This document shows positions 33,337 through 41,888 of a stretch of 53,311 bases of DNA, one piece after another. The stretch lies in contig DASXMR010000143.1 of the NCBI GenBank assembly GCA_036495525.1, positions 1 to 53,311 on the forward strand, written 5' to 3'. The notes under the pieces were generated by a model. It was not told the DNA's origin and did not search any database. It was given only the letters and a program-made list of their open reading frames with translations. Every line of letters starts with the position of its first letter. Positions within the stretch are counted from its first letter, which is position 1. The translations under genes were made by a program, and so were the position numbers. Origin of the DNA: DASXMR01 sp036495525. Its GTDB lineage: Bacteria > Actinomycetota > Actinomycetes > Streptosporangiales > Streptosporangiaceae.

Positions 33337-34722
33337 ATGTCTTCGCACCGCGAGGCTCCCGAGGTCTCCCAGGATCCGGTTGCTGATAGCACCGACCTGT
33401 ACGCGTTCGTCAGCCCTGACCGGCCTGACACCGTCACGCTGATCGCCAACTACGTGCCGCTGCAGCAGCCGGCTGGCGGCCCGAACTTCTACGAGTTCGG
33501 TGACGACGTTCTCTACGAGATTCACATCGACAACAACGGTGACGGCCGGGCCGACATCACCTACCAGTTCCGGTTCCGCACCGAACTGCGGGACCGGGAC
33601 ACCTTCCTGTACAACACCGGGCCGATCCTGTCGGTGCACAGCACGGCGTGGAACCGGCGCCAGTTCTACTCGGTGCACCGGGTGCGGCACGGCAAGCGCA
33701 GCACGCTCGCGCCGCGGCTTGCCTGCCCGCCGTGCAACATCGGGCCGCTGTCGACGCCGCACTACGGCCGGCTGGCCCGTGAGGCCACGCACCATCTGGC
33801 GGGCGGGATCAGGGTCTTCGCCGGGCAGCGCGCCGAGGGCTTTTACGTCGACCTCGGCTCGATCTTCGACCTGGCCAACCTGCGCCCGTTCCAGAACCTG
33901 CACAACATGTTCGGGATGGACGTGTTCAGCGGCCCGGCTCCTGGCGTGAACGGTGCCAACCGGCTGAACGTGCACTCCATCGCGATCCAGGTGCCGAAGA
34001 GGGACCTGGTCAGGGCTGGCGCGCATGGCGTGACCGACGAGCGCTCGGTCATCGGCGTGTGGACCTCGGCCAGCCGGCAGCGGGTCCGCATGTGGGACGC
34101 CGACCGCGGCGAGAACATCAACAGCGGCCCGTTCCGGCAGGTGTCCCGGCTGGGAAACCCGCTGGTCAACGAAGTCGTGATCCCGGTCGGGAAGAAGGAC
34201 TTCTGGAACTCGCTGCCGCCGGCTGACGACAAGCGGTTCGCTGAGTACTTCGCCCACCCGGAGCTGTCCTCGCTGCTGCCGCCGCTGTATCCGGGCGTCT
34301 TCCCTAACCTGGCCAAGCTGGTCGCGTCGAAGAAGGCACGGGCAGACATCGAGGCCATCCTGCTGACCGGGATACCGGCCGGCCTGATCCCCGGCTTCCA
34401 GAACAGCACCGGCCAGGTGCTCGCGGACATGCTCCGGCTCAACACCGCGGTCAAGCCGTCGTCGAGCCCGAACATCCTCGGCCTGCTTGGCGGTGACCTG
34501 GCCGGCTTCCCGAACGGCCGCCGCGTCTTCGATGACGTGGTGACCGTCGAGCTGCGCGCGCTGGCGGGCGTCACCTTCCCGCTAGTCGACAGCTCGTTCA
34601 CGCCGGACGCCGCGGCCAGCAAGGTCACCGACGGGCTGACCCCGGCCAGCGTCAAGGCGCCATTCCTTGACGTGTTTCCTTACCTTGGCGTGGCCTACGA
34701 CGGCTACCACAACCCGTCCTGA
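33337..34722 (+). CDS. DUF4331 family protein
   Basis: A 461-aa protein whose start SSHREAPEVSQDPVADSTDL is the DUF4331 signature. Further on come NYVPLQQPAGGPNFYEFGDD, DVLYEIHIDNNGDGRADITY (an Asp-rich, possibly calcium-binding turn) and FEDD/RVFDDVVTVELRALAG near the end. Function is unknown; members occur next to stress or redox genes. It has no signal peptide of its own, unlike many relatives, although the gene before it encodes a Tat-signal protein. Confidence 0.87.
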   Translation: MSSHREAPEVSQDPVADSTDLYAFVSPDRPDTVTLIANYVPLQQPAGGPNFYEFGDDVLYEIHIDNNGDGRADITYQFRFRTELRDRDTFLYNTGPILSVHSTAWNRRQFYSVHRVRHGKRSTLAPRLACPPCNIGPLSTPHYGRLAREATHHLAGGIRVFAGQRAEGFYVDLGSIFDLANLRPFQNLHNMFGMDVFSGPAPGVNGANRLNVHSIAIQVPKRDLVRAGAHGVTDERSVIGVWTSASRQRVRMWDADRGENINSGPFRQVSRLGNPLVNEVVIPVGKKDFWNSLPPADDKRFAEYFAHPELSSLLPPLYPGVFPNLAKLVASKKARADIEAILLTGIPAGLIPGFQNSTGQVLADMLRLNTAVKPSSSPNILGLLGGDLAGFPNGRRVFDDVVTVELRALAGVTFPLVDSSFTPDAAASKVTDGLTPASVKAPFLDVFPYLGVAYDGYHNPS

Positions 34723-34759
34723 TAACTGGCGGGACGCGACACGAAGGGAGGGAGCGCCG

Positions 34760-35086
34760 ATGAGCGAGCCGCTGCACGGGCCGACCGGCGCCGGGTCGGT
34801 CGTGCTCAGTCTCGGCCCTGGCGCCGGGGCGCTGATCCTCACCGCGACGGCGGCCGATAACGGGCGGGAGATCGAGATAAGCCCGGCCGGGGACCGCGCC
34901 GCGCCGCGAACCCACTCGCAGGTGCGGGAGCGCCGCGGCGGGACGGTGACCTCGTATGCCGCCGTCTACCCGGACCTGGCGCCTGGCCGCTACACCATCT
35001 GGCGGCACGATGGCGCCGCCGCCGGGACGGTGACGGTGCCGGAAGCCACCGTGGCCAGCTTCCGCTGGCCAGGCCAGGATCGCTAG
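34760..35086 (+). CDS. Unknown 108-aa protein
   Basis: A small protein after DUF4331 with GGAGGGAG 5 bases before its ATG. The sequence looks like a compact beta-sandwich: VVLSLGPGAGALILTATAA, REIEISPAGD, SYAAVYPDLAPGRYTIWR and GTVTVPEATVASFRWP. The end resembles carboxypeptidase-regulatory-like or phospholipase-associated beta domains, but I cannot name the family. It is 37 bases after DUF4331 and closed by the strong hairpin at 35092, so it ends that transcription unit. Confidence 0.65.
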   Translation: MSEPLHGPTGAGSVVLSLGPGAGALILTATAADNGREIEISPAGDRAAPRTHSQVRERRGGTVTSYAAVYPDLAPGRYTIWRHDGAAAGTVTVPEATVASFRWPGQDR

Positions 35087-35091
35087 CGCGT

Positions 35092-35126
35092 CCCGGCTGG
35101 CGGGAACCCACTGCCCGCCAGCCGGG
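35092..35126 (+). terminator. Perfect 13-bp hairpin terminator
   Basis: CCCGGCTGGCGGG (35092-35104) and its exact complement (35114-35126) enclose a 9-base loop, six bases after the stop of the 108-aa gene. No U-tract follows. Confidence 0.75.
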
Positions 35127-35248
35127 CCGCGGCTGCTGCGGCAGCGAATGACGCATTGTCCCGGTAAGCTAGGTGCGCCCGCGCGGCGGCCAGCGGCCGC
35201 TGTCGGGCGAGCCGGCCCTGCGTCAGCTGCGCCAGGCCCGGCTCGGAT

Positions 35249-35322
35249 GGCGGAGTAGCTCAGTCAGGCAGAGCAAGCGGCTCATAATCGCTGTGTCGCC
35301 GGTTCAAGTCCGGCCTCCGCTA
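35249..35322 (+). tRNA. tRNA-Met (CAT), elongator type
   Basis: The 74-base cloverleaf can be folded by eye. The acceptor is GGCGGAG with CTCCGCT (G1-U72, as in other actinobacterial elongator tRNA-Met), the D stem GCTC/GAGC and the anticodon stem AGCGG/TCGCT around the loop CTCATAA. The T arm is GCCGG-TTCAAGT-CCGGC. The discriminator is A, and the 3' CCA is not encoded. G1-U72 and the absence of three G-C pairs above the loop argue against the initiator type. Position before rpmG is the usual actinobacterial arrangement. Confidence 0.95.
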
Positions 35323-35327
35323 CGGGT

Positions 35328-35362
35328 GCCGCCAGTCACCGGGAATTCTCCCGGCGGGCGGC
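35328..35362 (+). terminator. Nested hairpin after tRNA-Met
   Basis: An inner stem CCGGGA-attc-TCCCGG (35339-35354) lies inside an outer stem GCCGCC/GGCGGC (35328-35333 with 35357-35362). It starts six bases after the tRNA and probably ends its transcript or marks processing. Confidence 0.6.
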
Positions 35363-35440
35363 GCGCTCGTATAGCTGGCTGTCAGGCGCTAGCCTGGCCT
35401 GGCCCAACCAGAGCAAGGACCGAAAGAAAGGCAACCCACC

Positions 35441-35605
35441 GTGGCTGCGACCGACGTCAGGCCCAAGATCACGCTGGCTTGCCAGGAGTGCAAGCACCGC
35501 AACTACATCACCCGCAAGAACCGGCGGAATGACCCCGACCGGGTCGAGCTGAGCAAGTACTGCCCCAACTGCCGCAAGCACCAGCCGCACCGCGAGACCC
35601 GCTAG
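35441..35605 (+). CDS. rpmG: 50S ribosomal protein L33, zinc-binding form
   Basis: A 54-aa ribosomal protein, too short for many gene callers. It begins VAATDVRPKITLACQECK and carries both zinc knuckles, CQEC (residues 14-17) and CPNC (41-44), so it is the C+ paralogue. In organisms with two L33 genes, the C+ form is usually the zinc-replete one. An AAAGG stands 10 bases before the GTG. It is followed after 17 bases by the MaoC genes. Confidence 0.95.
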   Translation: MAATDVRPKITLACQECKHRNYITRKNRRNDPDRVELSKYCPNCRKHQPHRETR

Positions 35606-35622
35606 GCCGGGACGCCGCGAGC

Positions 35623-36072
35623 ATGGCCGTCAATCTCGACTACGCCGGCCGGACCTATCCGGCCGGCGAGCCATATGAGGTCAGCCGCGTGAAGATCGCC
35701 GAGTTCGTCACCGCGATCGGCGACGACAACCCGCTCTACCGGGACCGCGCCGCGGCGCTGGCGGCCGGATTCGCCGACGTGATCGCGCCGCCAACGTTCG
35801 CGATCGTGATCAGCATGGCAAGCAGCGCGCGCGCGATCGCCGACCCCGGCCTCGGCCTGAACTACGCGATGGTCGTGCACGGGGAGCAGCGGTTCGAGTA
35901 CTCGCGGCCGATCACGGCCGGGGACGTGCTGACGGCCGAGGTGACCATCTCCGGCATCCGCAACGCCGGGCGCAACGTGATGCTCAGCACCGAGACCAGG
36001 ATCAGCACCGTCGGGGGCGAGCATGTGTGCACCGCGCACTCCACCCTGGTGGAGCGGGGCGGCGCCGGCTAA
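35623..36072 (+). CDS. hadA: MaoC-like dehydratase subunit, HadA type
   Basis: A 149-aa hot-dog-fold protein with the FAS1-like dehydratase N-terminal domain: YEVSRVKIAEFVTAIGDDNPLY, then APPTFAIVI and HGEQRFEYSRPITAGDVLT. In mycobacteria HadA is the non-catalytic subunit of the (3R)-hydroxyacyl-ACP dehydratase with HadB. Many actinomycetes without mycolic acids keep this pair before murB; there its substrate is not settled. It is 29 bases before the HadB-type gene. Confidence 0.88.
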   Translation: MAVNLDYAGRTYPAGEPYEVSRVKIAEFVTAIGDDNPLYRDRAAALAAGFADVIAPPTFAIVISMASSARAIADPGLGLNYAMVVHGEQRFEYSRPITAGDVLTAEVTISGIRNAGRNVMLSTETRISTVGGEHVCTAHSTLVERGGAG

Positions 36073-36101
36073 CGCCGGCCAGCAGCAGACGGGACGCGAC
36101 G

Positions 36102-36530
36102 ATGACCGCGCAGCTCAAGTTCGACGAGGTCGAGGCCGGCACGGAACTGGCGCCGGCCAGCTACCCGGCCACCCGGCTGAGCCTGGTCAAGTACTGCGGG
36201 GCGTCCGGTGACTTCAACGTCATCCACTGGAACGAGCGGATCGCGAAGTCGGTCGGGCTGCCCGACGTCATCGCGCACGGCATGTTCACGATGGCTCAGG
36301 CTGGCCGGTTCGTTACCGACTGGGCGGGCCAGCAGGGCGTCGTGCTCGAGTACGGCGTCCGGTTCTCCGCGATGGTCGTGGTACCCGATGACGACGCCGG
36401 GGCGACGATCGAGGTCAGCGGCACGGTCGAGGAGAAGCTCGACGGCAACCGGGTTGCGCTGGCGCTGACTGCCAGGTCGGCTGGCCAGAAGGTGCTCACC
36501 CGCGCCAGGGCCGTCGTCCGCCTCCCGTGA
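36102..36530 (+). CDS. hadB: MaoC-like dehydratase subunit, HadB type
   Basis: A 142-aa hot-dog protein that carries the hydratase-2 active site: GDFNVIHWNE, with the catalytic Asp and His spaced D-x4-H, then GLPDVIAHGMFTMAQ. It should be the catalytic partner of the upstream subunit. Start ATG 36102 matches the family's N-terminus. Its stop overlaps the GTG of murB by four bases. Confidence 0.9.
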   Translation: MTAQLKFDEVEAGTELAPASYPATRLSLVKYCGASGDFNVIHWNERIAKSVGLPDVIAHGMFTMAQAGRFVTDWAGQQGVVLEYGVRFSAMVVVPDDDAGATIEVSGTVEEKLDGNRVALALTARSAGQKVLTRARAVVRLP

Positions 36531-37729
36531 CCAGCGGCGGCGACGCCATGCGCACCGTCTGCGAGGGCGTTCCCCTCTCCGGCTACACCACGCTGCGCCT
36601 CGGCGGCCCGGCAGCCCGCATGATCGAGGCGGGCAGCCGCGACGAGCTGGTCGCCGCGGTCCGTGCGGCCGACTCGCGCGGCGAGCCTGTCCTGGTGCTA
36701 GGCGGCGGCAGCAACCTGGTGGTCTGCGACCGGGGTTTCGCCGGCACGGTGGTCCGGGTAGCGACCCGCGGCGTGACCAGGACCCTGCCCGGCGGCCGGG
36801 TGCCGTCCGGCCGGGAGCCGGCTGGCGGCCGGGTGCCGGTCACCGTCGAGGCCGGCGAGGACTGGGACGCCCTCGTCGCCTGGTCGGTCGCCGAGGAGCT
36901 TTCCGGGCTCGAGTGCCTGTCCGGCATTCCCGGCCTGACTGGGGCGACGCCGATCCAGAACGTCGGCGCGTACGGCCAGGAAGTCGCCGAGACGATCGAG
37001 AGCGTGCGCGCGTACGACCGGGAGCGCGGCGCCGTCGTGCAGATCGGCGGTGCCGAGTGCGAGTTCGGCTACCGGACGAGCCTGTTCAGGCAGGCATGGG
37101 CAGGCCGGCCGGCCGCGGCACCGCATGCCAGCACAGCCACGGCGCACCACAGCCCGGTGAACGCGGCTCAGCCGACCGGCCGTTTCGTCGTGCTGGCCGT
37201 CACCTTCGCGCTGGCCGCCTCGCCGCTCTCGGCGCCCGTCAGGTACCCGGAGCTGGCTGGCCGGCTCGGCGTCGAGGCCGGCCAGCAGGTGCCGCTGGCG
37301 GCTGCCAGGGCGGCGGTGCTCGAACTGCGCCGGGGCAAGGGCATGGTGCTCGACCCGGCCGACCCGGACACCCGCAGCGCCGGATCGTTCTTCACCAATC
37401 CGGTGCTGGCCGAGGACCGGTTCGCCGAGCTGGTCAGCGCCGCCGCGGCGCGGGGCGGCGGGCCGGTGCGGGTGCCGCACTTCAGCGCGGGGCCTGGCCA
37501 GGTGAAGGTGCCAGCCGCCTGGCTGATCGAGCAGGCTGGCTTCGGCAAGGGCTACCAGAACGGCAGCCCGGCGCGAATCTCTGCCAAGCACCCGCTGGCG
37601 CTGGTCAACCCTGGCGGAGCTACCACGGCCGGACTGATCGAGCTGGCCAGGCAGATCCGGGACGGCGTCCGGTCGGCCTTCGGGATCGAGCTGCGCGCCG
37701 AGCCGGCGCTCGTCGGCGTCACGCTCTGA
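36527..37729 (+). CDS. murB: UDP-N-acetylenolpyruvoylglucosamine reductase
   Basis: A 400-aa FAD enzyme that reduces UDP-GlcNAc-enolpyruvate to UDP-MurNAc for peptidoglycan. Visible are TTLRLGGPA (FAD entry), LVLGGGSNLVV (pyrophosphate loop), LSGIPGLTGATPIQNVGAYGQE read in sections, FGYRTSLFR, and the proton-donor Ser in RSAGSFFTNPV. The C-terminal Glu motif (IELRAEPALVG) is present. Two low-complexity inserts (about residues 85-105 and 192-218, the latter APHASTATAHHSPVNAA) make it longer than the usual 350 aa. GTGA overlap with the MaoC gene shows coupling. Confidence 0.93.
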   Translation: MTSGGDAMRTVCEGVPLSGYTTLRLGGPAARMIEAGSRDELVAAVRAADSRGEPVLVLGGGSNLVVCDRGFAGTVVRVATRGVTRTLPGGRVPSGREPAGGRVPVTVEAGEDWDALVAWSVAEELSGLECLSGIPGLTGATPIQNVGAYGQEVAETIESVRAYDRERGAVVQIGGAECEFGYRTSLFRQAWAGRPAAAPHASTATAHHSPVNAAQPTGRFVVLAVTFALAASPLSAPVRYPELAGRLGVEAGQQVPLAAARAAVLELRRGKGMVLDPADPDTRSAGSFFTNPVLAEDRFAELVSAAAARGGGPVRVPHFSAGPGQVKVPAAWLIEQAGFGKGYQNGSPARISAKHPLALVNPGGATTAGLIELARQIRDGVRSAFGIELRAEPALVGVTL

Positions 37730-37867
37730 GGCAGCAGCCGGCCGCGGCGCCAGTGAGATGAGCGGGGTTGCCACGGCAGTCAATGGCCAGCTGGCGGCAC
37801 CGTTCCCGGCACGGCCGTCGTGCGGCAAGATGATGGCTGCACCAGACCGTGGAGCGCCGGAGACCTG

Positions 37868-40627
37868 ATGGCCGCGTTGATGATCGAGCGCGATGCCGTG
37901 ATGGAGGCGGTCCGCGTCCTGCTCGACCGGGCGGCCGGGGGCCGCGGCGGGGCGCTGTTCGTGATCGGCGAGGCCGGGCTCGGCAAGACCACGGTGCTGG
38001 CTCACGCGGCCGGCCCGAGCGACCGGTTCACGGTCGGCACCGGCCGCGCGGATGTCGCCGAGGCGGCGCTGCCGTTCGGCTTGATCGGCCAGGCCCTCGA
38101 CGGGGTTGCTGACATCCAGGCCGGGCTGCCCGGCGCCGCTGGCCAGGGGGCCATCCCGGCGCCCGCTGACTATTATTACGCGGTGCTGGGCGGGCTGCGC
38201 CGAGCCGCCGGCCATGGCCCGCTGCTGCTCGCGCTTGATGACGCCCACTGGGCCGACCGGGATTCGCTGACGCTGCTCCGGCTGATCTGCCGCCGGATCA
38301 CCGGGCTCCCGGTGGCGCTGCTGGTCACGGCGCGGCCGTGGCCGCCAGCGGCGCTGCGCGCGGCGGACGAGCTGGCTGCGCAGGACCTGGCCGTGGTGCG
38401 GCACCTGGCTCCGCTCAGTCCGGCGGCGGCTCGGGTGCTGCTGGCGGGGCAGGCCGGCCCGGCCGGCCAGGGGGAAGAAGAGCTGGCGCGGGCGACTGCC
38501 TTGTGCGCGGGGAACCCGCTGCTGCTGAGCCAGCTGGCCGCAGTCCTGCAGGCAGGCAATCCGATCCCGGGGCCTGCACCGGGCGGGATCTCGTGGGCGA
38601 GGCGGCTGCTGCTGTCGCACCTGGCCGGGATAGGGCAGCCGGTGCTCGCCTACCTGCGGGCCGCAGCGGTGCTCGGGCGCCGGTTCCAGCCCGAGGTCGC
38701 CGCGCGGGTGGCCGGGCTGGGCGCCGTGCAGGCAGCGGCGGCGCAAGAGACGTTTGCCAGCGCCGGGCTTGGCCGACTGGCCGAGGACGGCTGGGCCGAG
38801 TTCGGTCACGAGCTGATCAGGCAGGCGGTCTACGAGCAGGCCGCACCGGTCCGCGCGCGGCTGCACGAGGCCGCATTCAGGGTGCTGGCCGCTCGCGGCG
38901 CCAGTCCGGCCGAGGCGGCCGGGCACGCGGTAGCGGCCCGGCTCGCCGGGGACCCGCAGGCGATCGACGTGCTGGCCCGCGCGGGCAGCCAGGCACTGGC
39001 CACCGGCGCGGTGGGCGCGGCCGTCGGGCACCTGCTGGCGGCCGCAGAGCTGGCCGGGCCTGACGCCCAGGATCGGCTGGTCTTCGAGCTTGGCCGGGCG
39101 CTGGGCGCCGCAGGCGACCACGCCGCGGCCATGGGCCGCCAGGAAGAGCTGCTTGCCAGGCCTGGCCTGCCCGTCGAGATGCGGCTGGCGGTGCTGATCC
39201 AGCTGTCGCACTCCCGGCTGGCCGCAGGCCAGGTGGACGGGGCTGCGGCCGCGCTGGAAGAGGCGCTGCGGCTGGCCGGGCCCGAGCATCGCGATCTGGC
39301 CGCCGGCGCGATGGTCGATCACGCCGCCCAGGTCCTGGTGTCCTACGGCTGGAGCCGGGCCGAGGCGCTGTCATCGCGGGCCCGCGAGCTGGCGGCCGGC
39401 GCGAGCGTGGCGGTACAGGCAGCCGCCGACGGGGTCTGGGCTGTTGGTGCCTACTTCGCCGCTGACCCGGCGAGCCTCGACGTCGCCGACGCGGCCGCCA
39501 GGACCGCGGCTGCCGCGGCTGCCTGGCGGCCGTCGGGCGCTCCGTGGTGGGACACGGTCGCCCAGTACGCCGCCGTGGCCCTGTCCGCCGAGCGATTCGC
39601 CGATGCGCAGCAGCTGCTCGACGGGATCATCGACGCGGCGCAGCGCCGGTCGGATCCGCTCGGCATGGCGATCGCGCTGATGTTCCGGGCCAGGGTCAGC
39701 TGGCGGCTCGGCCAGCTCGGCGAGGCGCTTGAGCTGTCCGCGCGCCTGAACGAGTACACCGACCTGGCTCCGGTGATCATTCCGCTGGCGGCGGTGACCA
39801 GGGCCATGATCCTGCTGGACCTTGGCCGGCTGGACGAGGCGGCCGACTGGTCCGCCCGCGCCACCGCGGCCGTCGCTGGCGGCAACCACCTGGGCTACAA
39901 CATGCTGCCCGCGCACCTGCCGCCTGGCACGCTCGCGCTGCGCAGCGGCGACCCTGCGGCCGCCGCGGCCGAGTTCGACGCGCTGTGGCAGCTCGCCATC
40001 CAGCTCCAGGTGCGCGATCCTGGCACGATCCCGTGGGCTGCCGACGCGATCTCCGCCTATCTGGCCTGCGGCCGGGACAGCGACGCGGGCCGGCTGATCG
40101 ACTGGCTGGCCCCGGCGGCGCAGGCGCTGCCAGCACGGTGGGCGAAGGCGGTGCTGGCCGCCGGCCAGGCGGCGCTTGCCGACCGCTGCGGCGACGCGGA
40201 CCGGGCGCGAGAGCGTTACGCCGAAGCGGTCAACGTCGCGGCCGGCCTGCCGATCCCGCTGGCCAGGGCCCAGGTGCTGACCGACTACGGCAGGTTCCTG
40301 CTCCGCGCAGGTGACGCCCGGCCGGCCAGGTCGGTGCTCGCCGAGGCGCTGCGGCTGGCCGAGGACTGCGGCGGGGCCTGGCACGCGGAGCAGGCCAGGG
40401 TCGAGTGGCGGCGGGCCGGCGGGCGCACCGGTACCACTCCGCCCGGCCAGCTCACCCCGCAGGAGGCGGCGGTCGCCCGGCTGGCCAGGGCCGGCAAGAC
40501 GAACCGGGAGATCGCTGCCCAGCTCTTCCTCACCGTCAACACCGTCGAGACGCACCTGCGGCACGTGTACCAGAAACTCGGCATCCACCGCCGCGCGGAG
40601 CTGATCACCCTCCCGGGCATCGAGTGA
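37868..40627 (+). CDS. LAL-type LuxR-family regulator with AAA ATPase
   Basis: A 919-aa regulator. Walker A is GEAGLGKTT near residue 42 and Walker B is LLLALDDAHWAD near 125. A long alanine-rich TPR-like middle follows. The C-terminal LuxR helix-turn-helix is LTPQEAAVARLARAGKTN with REIAAQLFLTVNTVETHL and HVYQKLGIHRRAEL. LAL proteins activate catabolic or secondary-metabolite genes on ligand sensing. ATG 37868 has GGAG 5 bases upstream. The hydrolase pair downstream may be its target. Confidence 0.88.
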   Translation: MAALMIERDAVMEAVRVLLDRAAGGRGGALFVIGEAGLGKTTVLAHAAGPSDRFTVGTGRADVAEAALPFGLIGQALDGVADIQAGLPGAAGQGAIPAPADYYYAVLGGLRRAAGHGPLLLALDDAHWADRDSLTLLRLICRRITGLPVALLVTARPWPPAALRAADELAAQDLAVVRHLAPLSPAAARVLLAGQAGPAGQGEEELARATALCAGNPLLLSQLAAVLQAGNPIPGPAPGGISWARRLLLSHLAGIGQPVLAYLRAAAVLGRRFQPEVAARVAGLGAVQAAAAQETFASAGLGRLAEDGWAEFGHELIRQAVYEQAAPVRARLHEAAFRVLAARGASPAEAAGHAVAARLAGDPQAIDVLARAGSQALATGAVGAAVGHLLAAAELAGPDAQDRLVFELGRALGAAGDHAAAMGRQEELLARPGLPVEMRLAVLIQLSHSRLAAGQVDGAAAALEEALRLAGPEHRDLAAGAMVDHAAQVLVSYGWSRAEALSSRARELAAGASVAVQAAADGVWAVGAYFAADPASLDVADAAARTAAAAAAWRPSGAPWWDTVAQYAAVALSAERFADAQQLLDGIIDAAQRRSDPLGMAIALMFRARVSWRLGQLGEALELSARLNEYTDLAPVIIPLAAVTRAMILLDLGRLDEAADWSARATAAVAGGNHLGYNMLPAHLPPGTLALRSGDPAAAAAEFDALWQLAIQLQVRDPGTIPWAADAISAYLACGRDSDAGRLIDWLAPAAQALPARWAKAVLAAGQAALADRCGDADRARERYAEAVNVAAGLPIPLARAQVLTDYGRFLLRAGDARPARSVLAEALRLAEDCGGAWHAEQARVEWRRAGGRTGTTPPGQLTPQEAAVARLARAGKTNREIAAQLFLTVNTVETHLRHVYQKLGIHRRAELITLPGIE

Positions 40628-40665
40628 GCCGGCCCTAGCCAGGCGGCCCGAGCCAGCTGACTAGT

Positions 40666-40821
40666 TCAGCCTGCTAGCCGGGCCGGGCGGCCGCGCGTCC
40701 TGGCCGATGACACGCCCGGTGCGGTCACGTGCGCCGACTCGACGTCGAGCGCTGTCTCGACCGCCCGGCTGAACTGGCTGGCGTCAGTCCCAGGCACGGT
40801 CCCGGGGTTCACCTTGCTCAT
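40666..40821 (-). CDS. Candidate 51-aa protein, weak
   Basis: In the 280-base gap after the LuxR gene, the minus strand holds ATG 40821 to TGA 40666 with about 88% G/C at third codon positions. It encodes MSKVNPGTVPGTDASQFSRA with a basic tail (ARTRGRPARLAG). GGTGAG lies directly before the ATG and GGAAG a little farther. No homology recognised; it could be chance in such GC-rich DNA. Confidence 0.25.
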   Translation of the reverse strand: MSKVNPGTVPGTDASQFSRAVETALDVESAHVTAPGVSSARTRGRPARLAG

Positions 40822-40907
40822 CTCACCGGCTTCCGTGACGACACCGGGGCCAGTTCCCGGTGAGCCTTGCAGGTGCGTGCACATTCCGATGACCTGAGGA
40901 GAGACCG

Positions 40908-41888
40908 ATGACATTGCCAGCAACCGCAAGCCAGCCCAGCCGCCGGGAGCAGGTGAGCTTCGCCAGCGGCAGCGACGAGTGCGCGGCCTGGTTCTATCCG
41001 GGGACCAACGGCGGCTGCGTGATCATGACCGGCGGGTTCGGGGTGACCAGGGGACCGGGCACCGACCTGTTCGCCAGCCGGTTCCACCGGGCCGGGTTCG
41101 CCGTGCTCGCGTTCGACTACCGGCGTCTCGGCGAGAGCGGCGGCTCGCCACGTCAGCTCGGCCGGGTGCGAGATGAGCTTGCCGACTGGCAGGCCGCCAT
41201 CAGCTACGCCGGAACCCTGCCGGGTGTGGACCCGGCGAAGCTGGCGGTGTGGAGCTTTTCCAGCTCCGGCGGACACATCTTCCTGGTCGCGGCGCGCAAC
41301 CCGCAGCTCGCGGCCGCGATCGCCCAGTCCCCGAACGCGGACGGCCTGGCCGTCACGCGCAACGCGGCCAGGTATCAGACTCCGGCCGCGATGGCCAGGT
41401 TCACCGGCCGTGGCATCCTCGACGGGCTCGGCATGCTGGCCGGCCGGCCTCCGCGCCTGGTGGAACTGACCGGGGAGCCGGGGACGGTGGCAGTGCTGAC
41501 CACGCCGGACGCCCGCGACGGGGGCCGGGCGCTCCGCGCTGATCAGCACCCGCAGTGGCAGCAGCAGATGTCCGCCTGGTCGGCACTGCGGCTGGGCTGG
41601 TACCGCCCGGGCCGCCACGCAAGCCGGGCCGCTTGCAAGCTGCTGGTCGTGGTCTGCGACCAGGACAGCAGCGTTCCGGCCGGGCCAGCCGCCCGCGCCG
41701 CGAGCCGGGCACCCGGCGCGGAGCTGGTCCGGCTGCCGGGCGCGCACTACGCGCCGTTCCTGGCCGCACACGAGCCGGCTGTGGCCGCTGAGCTGTCCTT
41801 CCTGCGCCGGCACCTGCTCGGTCAGCAGCCTGCGGACGGCGGTAACTCGGCCATCGCGTCCGCACCGGTGTGGGCAGGCCGGTCATGA
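40908..41888 (+). CDS. Alpha/beta hydrolase (serine type)
   Basis: A 326-aa hydrolase of the dienelactone-hydrolase/acyl-peptidase-like group. GGFGVTRGPG is the oxyanion-side loop, FDYRRLGESGG the family's strand-5 loop, and the nucleophile elbow is WSFSSSGGH, with Ser replacing the first Gly of G-x-S. The late Asp (VVCDQDSSVPAGPA) and His (LPGAHYAPF) complete the triad. Substrate unknown. GAGAGA stands 5 bases before the ATG. The stop overlaps the next ATG (ATGA). Confidence 0.83.
   Translation: MTLPATASQPSRREQVSFASGSDECAAWFYPGTNGGCVIMTGGFGVTRGPGTDLFASRFHRAGFAVLAFDYRRLGESGGSPRQLGRVRDELADWQAAISYAGTLPGVDPAKLAVWSFSSSGGHIFLVAARNPQLAAAIAQSPNADGLAVTRNAARYQTPAAMARFTGRGILDGLGMLAGRPPRLVELTGEPGTVAVLTTPDARDGGRALRADQHPQWQQQMSAWSALRLGWYRPGRHASRAACKLLVVVCDQDSSVPAGPAARAASRAPGAELVRLPGAHYAPFLAAHEPAVAAELSFLRRHLLGQQPADGGNSAIASAPVWAGRS

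Noticed and set aside
36698..39322. 874-codon minus-strand open frame opposite murB and the LuxR regulator
   Set aside because: Covers two well-supported genes on the other strand; high GC makes long chance frames common.
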